Below are positions 42,497-54,568 of a DNA stretch of 64,000 nucleotides, in pieces. The position numbers and the translations under genes are program-made. The stretch covers positions 558,001 through 622,000 of the forward strand of contig JABMLP010000010.1 in the NCBI GenBank assembly GCA_013176395.1, given 5' to 3'. The number at the start of each line of letters is the position of its first letter. Position 1 is the first letter of the stretch. The notes below the pieces were generated by a model. That model saw nothing but the letters and a program-made list of their open reading frames with translations, searched no databases and was not told where the DNA came from. Source of the stretch: Venturia oleaginea (Eukaryota > Ascomycota > Dothideomycetes > Venturiales > Venturiaceae).

Positions 42497-44465
42497 TTGT
42501 GTTCTTTTATCAGTGAGCAGCAGCTCAAACCGCCCTTTCAACAAACGTTCATTTTCCCTTCCCGGCGGCGGCGACTAATGGCGGTAAATGGCCAAGGCAT
42601 GCATGCCTCAACGTTGTGCAAGCCTTGCGTTGCTTGACGAATGTACATACATCCCGTGTCGAAATTATAGCAGCTGGGAAGTATTAAGCGGTCTTTTGAG
42701 ATTTAGAGTGTTTTCCTTCCTTCGTTCGGCTTGGATGAGATACGCTACTTTCTTTTTTGTCTTGTTGAGGTGGAATGATAATGGTCACAACGTATGAGAA
42801 AATGGCGGCTATGAGTGATACCGTTATGCGGATATGCGATGGGATGAAAATGGGTGGCTTTTTGTACTGGTACTCTTGTAGCTTTGAGAGAGTGGCCGCA
42901 GAATGTGGACTACCTAATCCAGTCGCCTTGAATGGGCGTTCATTCTTTGAAGACTGAAAATTCCACTCTGTTTCTTTCAATGGTAGTTGGTATTGGAGTC
43001 TTTGGGATGAGGCATCTCGACGTAGCCGCCCGGACAAAATCTCGTAGAGTTATTCACGATTCAGTGCAATGGCCAACTCCCATGGCATGAATAACGAGGT
43101 TAGAATTGGTCTTGGCTTGAGACTATTTCAGCAACCAGTAACAAGCGAGTTGAGACTCAGCTCGGTTGGAACTTAAACCTTGAGAATATGCTCCCAAATA
43201 ACGTCTCGTTCGCTTTTCCTCGGAATCTACAATATCAATCATTTCGTTCGCCTTACTATTAGATTCGCCTCACTATTAGAATGTAAACCTATAATACAGG
43301 GCTTTTCTAGGGCATCATACAGGTACTACGGACGTATACCCAAAATAATTTGTGAGGCTGACGGAGAGGCTGCGGTGGCCGTTTATAGTAGTAGGTTTGT
43401 AAACGGGTGCCCCCGCCCCCCTGATTAGTCAACCTACTGAATAGAAACCTCCCAGAACCCTACGATGGTCCGCTCGGACCCTATACCAAAAAACGCTTGG
43501 GGCGCTTCAGGTCTGTCTCGAACCGAACATGTCTAAGTTTCAATTTCCGGTCATAGATTTACTTTACAGAGTAGCCTCGGACACTACCGGTGCGCACATC
43601 TATTATGGTATCTCTCACTCGTGACAGACAACATATCAGTATCACCGTTTCGATCACAAGCACGAGGGAATGAATCCTCAACAGGGACAAAAAATACCCG
43701 TCTCCCAGTTCTTGAATGGTCTGATTTTCTCTTATCGCTAGTCCTCTCAGTCCCCGCAATCATATACATCCATCGATCGGACTGGCTACCCTTGCGATGA
43801 GGAGATGTTATCCGTTCACCTCCCCATCCGTTGATTCCGCTTTCATCCATCCTTGGCGTCTGAATGCTCTCGATGATAAGCCAGGGATAGCACGTACTAT
43901 ATAGGTAGGGACGTGCCTGTCCGAATCCAGCCTGTCCGAATCCAGCCTCTTCGAATATAGCCTCTCGGAATATTGCCTCCCCGAATCCAGCCTCTCCAAA
44001 TCCAGCCTCCCCAAATCCAGCCTCTCCAAATCCAGCCTCTCCAAATTCATCCTCACAGGACAGAGTCTTGGCTCACCGGACTAGGTAGCTCATCCATCCT
44101 TGGCATCGGTCCCGACGAACGGGATGATCGCAGGGGCTGAGTCTCCTACGAATGAAAGAGTAGCGTGACCTGAAGCTGCGGGCAATGGAGGAAAGAATGA
44201 TCCGGATAAAGCGAGAAGAAAGGTTGCCAAATATTCATATGATGAGTCTTCCGAGCGAGCCTCTGTCGTCATAGCCTGACAGCTGTAGAGCAATCATTTG
44301 CTGTTTGCCGAGCAGATGATTCAACTGAAAATTGTTCATCTCAGCTTCATAACGATATGGCAGATTGTCACTCAAGATTCAGCGGGTAGATAGTTAGCTT
44401 CAGCTGCTTTTGCGGAGAGCCCGTGGGTTCCGATACTCTTAGAATGTACATCTGGGTATGGCGCC
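42497..44465. other. Gene-free stretch with a 15-bp minisatellite
   Basis: About 2 kb without a recognisable gene. A 15-bp tandem repeat lies at 43915-44049. The sequence around 43180-43450 is AT-rich with many TA steps and looks like worn repeat sequence. Confidence 0.45.
43915..44049. repeat. 15-bp minisatellite, 9 units
   Basis: Nine 15-bp units of the type GCCTCTCCAAATCCA, starting at 43915 and every 15 bases to 44035. Units differ at a few positions. The minus-strand frame across it (43808-44056) reads as a pentapeptide repeat of the type RLDLE, but nothing shows that this frame is translated. Confidence 0.95.
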
Positions 44466-45530
44466 TCAACTTCGAATTGATACTCCTCCATCCACATCCG
44501 GCATCTTCGTGCTCCTCAAAATTCTCTCCACTTCTTTTTTGGCTTCCACAACAGACCCCAGCTCTATGCCTTCAAGATTCAATTGTTCAAACACTGCCCC
44601 GCTGAATATATGTTTGATCCGTGTTTCTTTGAATAGAAACATATTCAGCCCAGCATCCCCAAATGCCTTGCTTGATAATCCGAGTTCCTTCTTGGCAGCC
44701 ATCAAAAGACCAGGTGTGCAATAGAATTGCGCAATAAAACGTGGGATTGCCCTTAAGTCAATATATTCGCCATTACCGTAGGCGGCAAAGGGGACCATGT
44801 GCAACATTCGAGCCGCCTGAGACGAATCCACGCTCTCATACTCACAAGAGAGAGTCTTCCCGACTGGCTGATTTTAACCCAGGGCCCGACCAGATGCGTT
44901 TTACTCGCCCAACCTGGCGACACATTTCGCTGATTATTGCAACCATGGTGCTTCTGCTGGTTGTGTAATTCAAATCCGAGATAACAATGATTTTAGGCTG
45001 CAGATTTAAATCGGGAATTACGGCGCGAATGCCTTCTTCTGTGACATTGCCCGCCAAATCTCCGATCCATATACCATCCCTCTCCCTCCGAGCCCTGCTG
45101 ACCTCGGGCAGATAATCGCCAAATTCTTATGCAGGACGTATTTCCCTGTGGAAAAGCCTTCATACGCTGTAATGCTAGCTTTTGGCGAAGCAAAGCGGCT
45201 CAACAGCGCATGTTTTACTGGTCGTTACCATTTGCACTTGATCTTATTGTTCCATACCAATTCGAATAGCGATCCATTCGACAATCCTTTTCGATCAAAT
45301 ACCGCTGTAGCTCTCAATGGAATTTCGAAGACTGCAGAATCGTCCTGCTTAATCGTGGCCGTGAACCCGGGTGATACCCAAGCTGGCGCTTCATTCACAA
45401 AATCCAGTCGCGATGCGCTATACTTGTTAAGAGATAGATTAGTATCATTCATGGAGCCGAGGTATCTTGAATTTTCGGCTGCAAAGCCTCAACTTTTGAC
45501 CTTTTCTGTTCACCGACCGACTCCAACGTG
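44466..45530 (-). pseudogene. Degenerate coding tract, family not recognised
   Basis: Several protein-like pieces follow each other on the minus strand in changing frames: SLNKYSASRLDFVNEAPAWV and FEIPLRATAVFDRKGLSNG (stop at the end of KCKW), LLSRFASPKASITAYEGFS, VTEEGIRAVIPDLNLQPKII, VISDLNYTTSRSTMVAIISE, and a 121-aa final piece (AIPRFIAQFYCTPGLLMAAK, then DAGLNMFLFKETRIKHIFSG). No acceptable introns join them. I do not recognise the family. The composition and order suggest a gene that has lost its frame. Confidence 0.5.
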
Positions 45531-46449
45531 AGAGTACTTGCACCCTTCTCCTTCCTTGCACTTCCCATTTGCATGGAGGACGCATGGCACGGTTTTCAGA
45601 TCTAAGGTTGGCGATGGCTCCCAGACTCTGCTAGACGGGTCTCTGTTGGGATATGGGAGATTTCTAACGTATTTTGGCGCTTTTCCACAGCCGGACGGTC
45701 TCTAACTTTCACCCGAGAAACATTCTTCCATGCTTTCAGGACCTTTTCAGTGTCTTGACCTGGAGCGAAGAGTAATCATTTGTGTGAAGCATGGCGCACG
45801 CGCTCGAATTTCAAGATTGACTTTGTGGAGTGATTGTCGAGGGCAAGGTAAGGGTGAAAAACGAAGAGAAGGACGGGCTGATGAGATGAGCGGGGAATTG
45901 GATCTAGTGACCGACATTGCCCAGTACTTATCATTGGGGGAGTAATTGGGAGAGAGAGAGAGAGTGTGTGTGTGTATGTGTGTATGAGAGAGAGAGGGAG
46001 AGAGATATTGCAAAGTTGAGGTGGAGAACAAAGGAGGTCGGTGTCGGTTGTGGATTGAGATGAAGGATTCCCACTAGGCTTAAAGAAGCTAGCTCGGTTT
46101 TCTGAAAATGGAAGTTGCAGATGAGATCCATTGCTGCGCGGGATATACATGCAGCTAGAATAGAATTATCGTTTACAACTCGGGTTTGATATCTTCGTAA
46201 TCTTCGAGCGACAGTATTCTATATAGTGGGCAAAATCGTGTCCATAGCGATCGAGTCGATAGACTTTCGTAGTAATCCATCTTCTTCTCGGCTATAGTTC
46301 AACAGCAACAATTACAACGAGACATCATCCGGGCCCTGTCTATTAGATCTGAGAGTAGACAGAACTGTGGGGATAGAGTCCCTCTACTTTCATGACTTCT
46401 CGTCCATGAAGACTACCATTAGCCAATATTGAAATCTGTTCTCTCTCCA
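45531..46449. other. Intergenic with a microsatellite
   Basis: No gene recognised. Contains the (GA)n/(GT)n simple repeat at 45950-46006. Frames in 45730-46150 on both strands mainly translate simple sequence. Confidence 0.4.
45950..46006. repeat. GA/GT microsatellite
   Basis: Compound dinucleotide repeat: GA units, then GT units with ATGT interruptions, then GA units again. Confidence 0.93.
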
Positions 46450-48026
46450 TCAGCCTCGCCTATACCCATCCAAACTCCTTTTCGCAGGAAGCTCTGCCGG
46501 CCGCGGAGCACTATCAACCTCATAAATTGGTCGACTTTCAACCTCAAACCTTGCTTTCTGCTCAGAAGACAACTCAGGAAGAAAGTCTCCTCCTTTCACA
46601 TAATCAACATCTTGTCCTCTTTTCCGTCCCCTCAAGCAGAAGAACAGTACTACCGCGCCGATTGCTAAAAACACGAGGGATATGCCAATTCCAATCCCAG
46701 CTTTGGCTCCTGTACTCAATCCAGTCGACTCGCTACCTGGAATTGATGGGTTGGTAATTGTAGAGGTGGTAGTCGCAATTCCGGCAATCGGTGTGGTTGT
46801 CGCAGTTGAAGAGGCATTTGCTGCATTGATCTGGGCGCATACAAGATTGCCTTTGATGACACTGCTTGCTCGCTTTTGGGTGTCAAATATCGCGCAGGAA
46901 GGAGTGATATTGAGCAAGCTTTGTACGCTGAAGGCGCCACGATTATCGCTCAGGGCTGGGAAAGAGACACTGTAGTTTGATTAGAATCCGATATAGCAGG
47001 GGTTCAATGTCACAAGGAGGGAACTCCTTACTCGCTCTTGGGATAAGGTGGCGAGATAGAAAGAAAATAGACGTACCTCGTAAAATTTCCATACAACTCC
47101 GTCGCCCCGCCCACAGTCTGCAGAGTCGGTATATCGACTGTAGACACAAGCTGGTTCCTCTCGATCAGCAACCCGCCAGCGATTGATTTCAGCGAGGGCA
47201 GCGAGATATTCGTCAACTCCCAATTATCATTAATAGCAAGTGTTCCGCCCACAGCAGTGAGGTTCGGCGCGAGTAGGGACTCAATACTGTTACCAGACAC
47301 TCTGAGGGAGCCGCTGACATTGACCAACAATGGGATGATGATTTGCGGGCAATTCCAAAAGGTCAAGTTTTGAGCATTCTCCAAATTATTGAGGTTGACA
47401 ACGACTCCATCGCCGTTATCACCAATACTCATTGATTGGGACACTTTCGTCACCTGAAGACTGATGTCCTGGAGGCGCCTATTCTCCGAGATGAAAATAA
47501 TGTCCGCTCTTAGTAAAAGACCAATACCTTGGAGACTCGACAATGATGTATTCTGAATGTGTACCGTGTCCGCACGGGAAAGACCCGAGGTGATGGTGAC
47601 AGTATCGAGACCAGGGAGGTTTTGGAGATAAAGGTTGGAGATATTGGTAAGCAGCGGAAAGATGAGGGAAGCGAGATATGGACAGTCTTGGATATCCAGA
47701 TCACCGCCGATAGACTGTAAATTGTTCGCTCCGATGTTGGTGATGGCTTTGTGGCCAACCATAGTCAGATTGCCAGTAATTGCGCGAACGCCGTCAAAGC
47801 TTATGTTGCTAGGTGCGTTTGTATGAACAGCGATGCCTCCTGTGTATGTTGTACATGTCGAAAGCGCAGATACATCGCTGGCAGAACGTATCGTTAGAGT
47901 TGCGGATGTGCTACAAGCAGCTAGAATTGAGTTTCGTCAGCGTTGAATGTAGGAGGCTGGATATTCTATACCTGATGCTATCGTTATGCCCGCCCAGGCA
48001 GGCAGAGCATATCGTAACAAGTGCAT
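46450..48026 (-). CDS. ECM33-like cell-surface protein with C-terminal membrane helix
   Basis: Three exons, 47972-48026, 47077-47920 and 46450-46969 (472 aa), introns 51 and 107 bp, GT...AG. The signal peptide is MHLLRYALPAWAGITIASA. The ectodomain has the ECM33/receptor-L-like repeats (CSTSATLTIRSASDVSAL, then repeated I-G-L-I blocks such as LQSIGGDLDIQDCPYL and SIESLLAPNLTAVGGTLAIN). A Thr/Ser-rich stalk follows. Then, unlike yeast Ecm33, which ends in a GPI signal, there is a strong membrane helix (AGIGIGISLVFLAIGAVVLF, about residues 389-410), a basic stop-transfer CLRGRKRG and a cytosolic tail of some 55 residues. Cell-wall organisation is the family role. A receptor-like role for this membrane form is inference. 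Confidence 0.9.
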
Positions 48027-48842
48027 CGCTCTTTGGGGCCGAGAATCCACTAAACGTCCAATTGGGTTGGTCTCAGTCCCCGCAATAGAAAACGGCCGTT
48101 CGTGTTTGGTTCAAGTCTTGTCACGGAGGTCGCCAAGAGAAAGATGAGAATACCTGTAGTTCTATCTCGAGTCTATAGCGATCCACTGAATACAAAGAAA
48201 AGATCCTGTCTTAGCGAACTGAGCAGTGAAAAGAATGTGAAAAAGAGAAGGTGCTTCTGAAATGAGAAGCAGAGGGGACATCACGAAAGGGGAGCGTCTG
48301 CAGCGGATCGCCAAGGCAAGGCATGTTGTTGTGGACATCAATTTGAGGAGTGCAGATTGTCTCCCGCTTTCCTGCCGGAGGCGTTTCTCGAGGCCTCTGA
48401 CAGGCCGTCGCAGCCTCGTACTCGGCGATGACTACCAAAACACAATGACACTAATCACCACGATCTATTTTCATACTCGTAGCTCTGGCAGCAGGGAATG
48501 TGCCGGCCAGCCTCCCTAGCTGGGCAGCACAACTACGCTTGGTTATTTTCGTGTTATTGGACTCGCACCAGGAGGTGTGCAATGACCACCGCACCATTTT
48601 GAGGGTCGCATGCTGCAATCCCAAAGCTGCAGCTTCCTGTAGAGGCTGGTGATTAAGCATGGCAAAGCGACAAAATATGGCAGCTACGTGATTCCAAGAC
48701 GAACTAGGTCATTTCATATGAAGCTGTTCATCGATTAGTATTTCCACCATGTCGTTGAAATGGACGTGTCGTATAAATACAGTCGTGGACACTGCTCCTG
48801 ATGCTCCTGCTCCTGCTGCTGCTGCTCGTTGTGCTAACCTTC
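48027..48842. other. Intergenic
   Basis: Promoter side of the ECM33-like gene and 3' flank of the cyclophilin gene. A short CTCCTG/CTGCTG run lies near 48797-48828. No gene supported. Confidence 0.35.
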
Positions 48843-50198
48843 TCATCGCCTTCGATCGTAATCATGATTCCGATCTCGACTTCTGTCTCTCCTCTTGTCA
48901 TCCCTCGGCCAGTCGTTACCGTAACTTCTACGATCACCTCTCGGACTTCGACTTCTCGAGCGTTTCCGCTTTGAATCCCTGTCCTGTTTCTGCTTGTCGA
49001 ATACCAATCCATACTTGCCATCTGATTTCCTCTCCGCGTCTTCCTCTCCTCTGTACTTCCTCCTCTTTTCCAGATCCCTGATACCGCCCCATCCGCCGCC
49101 TCGTGTCTTTCTCTTCGAGTTCTCACCGGCTCGCCAGTGCTCACTCAGTTTGCTAACACTCTGTGAGAAATCCACGTGAATTCTGTGGTCGTCGATTAGG
49201 ACGTCTTGCATCTTAGAATAAGCCATCTCGCATTGTTCCTGCTTCTCGAATTCAATGAAGGCATACTGTAAACTATCGCCTGTCTTCTTGTCCTTTATGA
49301 TCTCGCAAGACAAGATCGTGCCAAAGCGGCCAAAGATGAGTTCGAGGTCCTCAGATGCCGTGACCGGATTGAGTTTGCAGACAAACAGAATATTCTCCGG
49401 CGGTTTGACTTCGGCGAAAGGAAGATCGCCCACCATTTCCAATGTGAGAGCTTGCGCCTTGGCTTCTCGTTCTCGCCGGAGTTTCTCGAGAGCTTCCTGG
49501 TCCTCCTCTACCTCAAGCTCTTCATCGTCGGCTATGCGCACTGTCGCCAGCTGCGCTGCGCTAGGTACAGGGCTTTTGTCTGGTTCGATGAGGCCCGGCG
49601 GATCTGGGAATGGGTCATCGAGAATGACTGTATGCCGGATGCGAATGTCCTTGAGTGGTCTCCCGTTGTCATCCACAAATGCGCCATTGATAGCTTCGAG
49701 CGCATCGAATCCCTCCACCACTCTGCCAAATACTGCAGCCTTGCCATCCAAGTAGTCGAGGTTATCTCCAAGTGTAATTATGAATTGACTGCCTGCCAAT
49801 CGCTCATCCGGGTCCGTCTTGGATTGTGTCGTTGCAAAGCTCACGGTTCCTCGCTCTTTGTGCTTCGATTTGAGGTTGATATCAGCGGTAAATGTTTTGG
49901 GCTTGCTCGGCGAGAGCAACCCCCATATGCAAGTTCCACCATCACTGTCTTTCGAGTCGGGGCCAATAGGATCGCCGGTTTGGAAGGAGAAGTCTCTTTG
50001 AACGCTGTATATTGGGGAATAATTGTAGTATTTGACTTTACAGAGCTTCAGGAAGCTAGGTAGCGTCTTAGTATTTGTTCAGCGGAGTACTATTAGTTTG
50101 GATGAAGCAGCGACTTACTTTTCGCAGGACTTCGGCGCATCATCGACATTGAGATCGATGACTATATCGCCTACCGAGGTTTCTAATAGGACGCTCAT
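48843..50198 (-). CDS. Cyclophilin-RRM protein, PPIL4/Cyp6 type
   Basis: Two exons, 50119-50198 and 48843-50055, joined over a 63-bp GT...AG intron, give 430 aa. The N-terminal cyclophilin domain begins [20 protein letters not shown] and contains [20 protein letters not shown] and [19 protein letters not shown]. This is the nuclear PPIL4 type, in which the peptidyl-prolyl isomerase site is altered. An RRM follows with RNP2 ILFVCKLNP (about residue 250) and RNP1 LQYAFIEFE (about 290). The C-terminal tail is Arg/Ser/Asp-rich ([15 protein letters not shown]) and suits a spliceosome-associated nuclear protein. Domain order and length match the family. Confidence 0.95.
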
Positions 50199-50836
50199 CT
50201 TGGCTTGGAGAAAGTGTGCTGTTTAGAAAGAGGTCTATGTTCGCGACTCGGATGGGAAATGTCGAATGTATTGCACGTGACCAGATATTCAAAGTAATTC
50301 TAATAACACTATTGATTACTTGAGATAGACATGGTATGCAATAGAGAGAATGCTTTATGCAGGGAGATAGGGATATCCTAAGGAACAGACGACTTGTTGA
50401 TTGTACATTTGGACACTGTTGACGGTTATGGCTGACATTAATTCTTGAATGTTTATTCGAACAAATTTTGGAGGTAGATTCAGATCCTACGGTTCTATAC
50501 GCTCCCACGACACCAGCCCTGTAGCATGAAATTCGTATCCATGCTGTAATCTACAATTATCCGGTTTCAGAGGAGCCATGTGAATCTTGCGGTTCCAGAC
50601 TGACTGAAGACTAGTATAACCCTGATATGATGGGCATCGCTAACAGTCCTTGCTCTCAAAGTTTCAGTTCGGTATTGCTCACAAGAGCATCCGACATACC
50701 CAATGTCCTCCAGCGCGGTCCCAATCGATAAATAGCTGGCAATTGACAAATGACCCTTCCAGTGCAGGCTTTCATCGTCGGTCATTTGAGAACGCCTCTT
50801 TGAATCTTCTCTCTGCAAACTCCTAACACCCCACGA
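50199..50836. other. Intergenic
   Basis: Promoter side of the cyclophilin gene. Nothing further seen; overlapping frames of 80-122 aa on the minus strand are not recognisable. Confidence 0.35.
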
Positions 50837-51919
50837 TCAACCGCTTTCACTTCCCTGGTCGTCACTACCATCTTCATCGCTACCATCTTCGTCGCTACTA
50901 CTGTCCTCGCTGGAGCTAGAACCGCTTTCTTCTTCGCTCGAGCTCTCTTCATCACTTCCTGCAGAGGACGGCACTGAACTGACACTGCTGGTATCATCGC
51001 TCAGGTCATCGTCAGGCACACCGGTCCTGGCCTTCTTTGGTCGTCTCGTTCTCTTCTTCTTTGCTGCTGGTTCCTCGTTTTCTGGGTGCGTAGCGACCTT
51101 AGAAGCCATGCTGGGCTGACCGGCACCCAGACCTCTGAGGATGACATTTGCTCGGGCCCGCTTTCTCAACAAAAGTAGGCGATCGTCGGAGTTGGAATAT
51201 TCCTTTGCTGCTTCGTCACGGAGTCGACCCTTTGTATCCTTCAAGTGCTTCTTCAAAGCAGCGTCGCGGGCCTCTTTGTGGGTGCTTTCGCTCATCGTGT
51301 TGTCAGTATCCACGGCGTCTTTGGTGCTTTTCAATATTTCGTTGGCAGTTTCTGTCAGGCGATCTCGCGCAGCTTGTCCTTGTAGCCCCGTAAGATAAGC
51401 AACAAGTGCGTCGTCGTGTTCTTCGGGGACCCGGAAGACGTTGAAAATGTTTTTCAGTAAAGCTGTTTGGCGGCCCTTGTTGAAGTGCCACTCCTCACGT
51501 GCAGAATGGAATTGTTGAAGATAGCCGATGTAACGTTCTGTCTCCTCTATTTTGGCTTGGATTTCCTTCTTCCTTGGTTTGCGCTCTTTCGTGGTAGGTT
51601 TTGATGACGGCGTGGATGATGTCTGAGGTACTTCTGGCTTTGTTTGAAGTAGCGGTGTGAATGGTTTGGTCTGAGGTGGCATTTGCTGGTCGACGGGTTT
51701 GCTGGAGATTGATGCTTCCGTGGTGAAGGAGACAGACTTCTTCTGTTTTAAGGGTGGTGTTTGGTTTTGGTCATGGTCTGTTATAGCATCGATCTTCCTC
51801 TTCGTCCTCGTCGGAATATCACTCGCAGGGGCTGAAGGCTTGATCGATGGCGAAGTAGGACTGCCCTTTAATTTGAGCCCAAGTCGTTTCCACGCTGGTA
51901 CAAAAGGTGTTGCTGCCAT
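50837..51919 (-). CDS. WKF-domain protein (C7orf50-like)
   Basis: Intronless, 360 aa from the ATG at 51919 (MAATPFVPAWKRLGLKLKG). A further in-frame ATG at 51958 would add 13 hydrophobic residues and is less likely. The conserved part is EEWHFNKGRQTALLKNIFNV, then FRVPEEHDDALVAYLTGLQG, the WKF domain shared with human C7orf50, a nucleolar protein. Before it is a Ser/Thr/Pro-rich linker and a Lys/Glu-rich helix; after it are a basic patch (KKKRTRRPKKART) and an acidic Asp/Ser/Glu tail to the end. Acidic and basic blocks of this kind are common in ribosome-biogenesis factors. The molecular role is not known. Confidence 0.88.
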   Translation of the reverse strand: MAATPFVPAWKRLGLKLKGSPTSPSIKPSAPASDIPTRTKRKIDAITDHDQNQTPPLKQKKSVSFTTEASISSKPVDQQMPPQTKPFTPLLQTKPEVPQTSSTPSSKPTTKERKPRKKEIQAKIEETERYIGYLQQFHSAREEWHFNKGRQTALLKNIFNVFRVPEEHDDALVAYLTGLQGQAARDRLTETANEILKSTKDAVDTDNTMSESTHKEARDAALKKHLKDTKGRLRDEAAKEYSNSDDRLLLLRKRARANVILRGLGAGQPSMASKVATHPENEEPAAKKKRTRRPKKARTGVPDDDLSDDTSSVSSVPSSAGSDEESSSEEESGSSSSEDSSSDEDGSDEDGSDDQGSESG

Positions 51920-52347
51920 GTTCGCCAAAAGTGGTAGAATGGCGATTGAAAATAGCACCGAGAGCAGCGAAGTACTAAGTACCTATTTTGATGACAGTAC
52001 GTACAACTTCAGGACGAATAAGCTTATCAACCTGCAACAGAGGGGCCTTGATTTTGCGTCTTGGGCTGTGGGTGGTTGTCTTCTGAAATTTTGCAGCTTT
52101 GGAAGATCTGGGTGAACCAGAGATTAGATTAGATCTGTAGTTCAACGGCCCTGCGCTTCGCTCGCGCGTCGTGTTGTGCCTATTCTATGGATCCAGGACG
52201 CCGAACTTCTAGTACAATACCCAATACCCATCAACACATCAGACTCGTCATCGCCACTACAATACACCATCTTCTCCCCATTATCTTCGAAAGCACCGGC
52301 TACTCTTCACTTAAAGCCATCGGTCGCACTGTCGCCAATACAAAATC
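51920..52347. promoter_or_regulatory. Divergent intergenic region, WKF gene and SCL1
   Basis: 428 bp between divergent starts, so both promoters should lie here. No named motif recognised. Confidence 0.45.
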
Positions 52348-53409
52348 ATGTCTGGTATGCAACAAACAGCCTCGCATTGTTGCATTGGGGATTATCACGA
52401 AGCTGTCACTAACGTAAGCGAACAGGAGGTGCAGGTTATGACAGACACATCACCATCTTCTCGGATCAAGGTCGTCTCTACCAAGTTGGTATGGAGCGTT
52501 AGAGAGCTTCAGCTCGGCATGTCAGCTAATAACCACGCCAGAGTATGCATTCAAAGCCATCACCGCTGCCAATATCACCTCAGTTGGTGTGCGAGGCAAG
52601 GACTGCGCCGTAGTCATCTCACAGAAGAAAGTCCCAGTCCGTCATACCTACTAACGCCTTGCGTATAAGATCACTAAAGCTCCACAGGACAAGCTCATCG
52701 ACCCTTCCTCCGTTTCCTACGTCTACAAACTCTCTCCTTCGGTCGGATGCGTCATGACGGGATCCATCGCTGATGCTCGAGCATCCGTCACCCGTGCACG
52801 AGGTGAAGCGTCCGAGTTTAGATACAAGTTCGGCTACGAGATGCCCTGCGACATCTTGGCGAAGAGACTGGCCAACATCAATCAGGTGTACACACAGCGA
52901 GTAAGTGACGAGGAGCTTCATCTGGTGAACTGTGAAAACGAGCATGCAAAAGTGGTGGCGTTAATCACGACCATATATGCTCCTTTGACATGACCAGTGC
53001 ATATACTGATTAACAATAGGCATACATGCGACCTCTCGGCGTTGCCAACACCCTGATATCTGTTGACTCAGAATTGGGTCCCCAGTTGTACAAATGCGAC
53101 CCAGCAGGTTATTACGTTGGCTACAAAGCCACCGCTACGGGTCCAAAGATGCAAGAGGCGCTGAACTTCCTTGAGCGGAAGCTAAAGGACAAGGAGTGTG
53201 CGGAAGGCAGCTGGAAGGATGTAGTGGAGCTCGGCATTACGGCATTGAGCACTGTTTTGAGCGTGGATTTCAAGAAGGGCGATGTTGAGATTGGCATTGT
53301 GGGAGGTCCAAAGCCCGATGGCAAGGATGGAGAGACCACGACAGATTTCAGGGCACTCACAGAAGAGGAGATCGATGAGAGACTGCAAGCCATCGCAGAC
53401 AAGGATTAA
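52348..53409 (+). CDS. SCL1: 20S proteasome subunit alpha-1
   Basis: Five exons, 52348-52354, 52426-52488, 52542-52636, 52688-52900 and 53020-53409, give 255 aa. Introns are 71, 53, 51 and 119 bp, GT...AG. The protein starts [19 protein letters not shown] and continues LYQVEYAFKAI, the alpha-subunit signature, followed by [19 protein letters not shown]. Other family blocks are [38 protein letters not shown] and [13 protein letters not shown]. Sequence fits Scl1/PSMA6 best among the seven alpha subunits. It is a structural part of the outer ring of the 20S core. The first coding exon is only 7 nt (ATGTCTG). The third intron carries a perfect CTACTAAC-type branch site. Confidence 0.96.
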
Positions 53410-54568
53410 TTGTGGATGTTGTACGGCGAGTTGGAAGAGACCACATGTTGGGTGGATTATGGAACTGCAACAGCGAGGCGAGCTGTCGCAGCATATCACG
53501 AGCTGCATATATCCCCGATTTGCTCGCTTGTTTGCAGCCTGCTTGCGCCCGGTGACAGCTGTAGGTACACACAGACTCTTGTATTCAGCCATTGACTTTT
53601 GGCGCTACGGATAGAAGAGGGAATGAATTTTGTCAAGACCAACAGCGTATTCGTCTCGATTGGAGTTTGCTTTTTGATCAGTCAGTCAACCTCGTACCGG
53701 GATTTGCCATTGACAAGCAGCGTGAGGTGAGCGAAGGGAGGTGTATGCAGTAAGATGCACCATGTGTGGCTATGCACCATGTGTGGCTGAAGCGAAGAGG
53801 ATCATCCCACGGGGTGATCAGATCGATGAGTACCGCATGCTTTTGGTTGCACTGAGACCCGAAGATGAGGATTTCTTTGTCTTTGTGGTCGATCCGTGGC
53901 GTCGAGAAAAGAGCGCACTGCGATCCCGAGAGTACGGACGACGGCGGACTCCAGCAGCAAAAAAAACTGTTACCGTCATGTCAAGATCTTCTGTCCCAGA
54001 TATTGACAAACTGCTGGGCGATGGAAGGCTTGCAATGGTTCCTCCAATGAGGCTGGCCAGACGAGAGGTCGACATCCGGAGCTAGTGCTTGGCCCAATCA
54101 GAATCCTGTGGCTCAATCAGAGTGGAAAGATTGCTGCTGAGGCATCACACTCCTCACCCAGTCCCCAACTCGAACTTTGCGTACTTCCAGCTGCTTACTT
54201 GTCACGTATATTTCAAATCTCCTTGTTGATATTTCTTCCATTCTCCTACGCAGAACGCCGGCCCGACGCTTCCCATAGCATAGAGCACGCTGAAATATAC
54301 GCCAAGCCTGCACTTCCAGCATTCTCATTGAACAGCATTGCAAATCGATGCATTGAGATCCCTGATTGCAGCCTGGCTGGACACCCTATGGACACATCTC
54401 ACACGCTTCACTCGTACAGATCATACTGACAGCATTTCTATAACATCGTCAACATGTGTCTCTTTGGCAAACCTTCATTTTCACGCTTCTTCGCCATCTC
54501 AAGTCAATAATATTAGGCTTTCCACGACCAGTCGTTCAACCTCTTCACTTCTCGACAAAATCATCAAG
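53410..54568. other. Intergenic
   Basis: About 1.15 kb. Frames of 110-127 aa (53282-53614, 53741-54085 plus) are not recognisable; the second lacks exon partners. Contains the 5' leader of the next gene if its start is at 54569. Confidence 0.4.

Noticed and set aside
43915..44049. CRISPR-like array
   Set aside because: It is a plain 15-bp tandem repeat without spacers.
49255..50063. 166-aa and 203-aa plus-strand frames
   Set aside because: They are antisense to the cyclophilin domain of the PPIL4-type gene.
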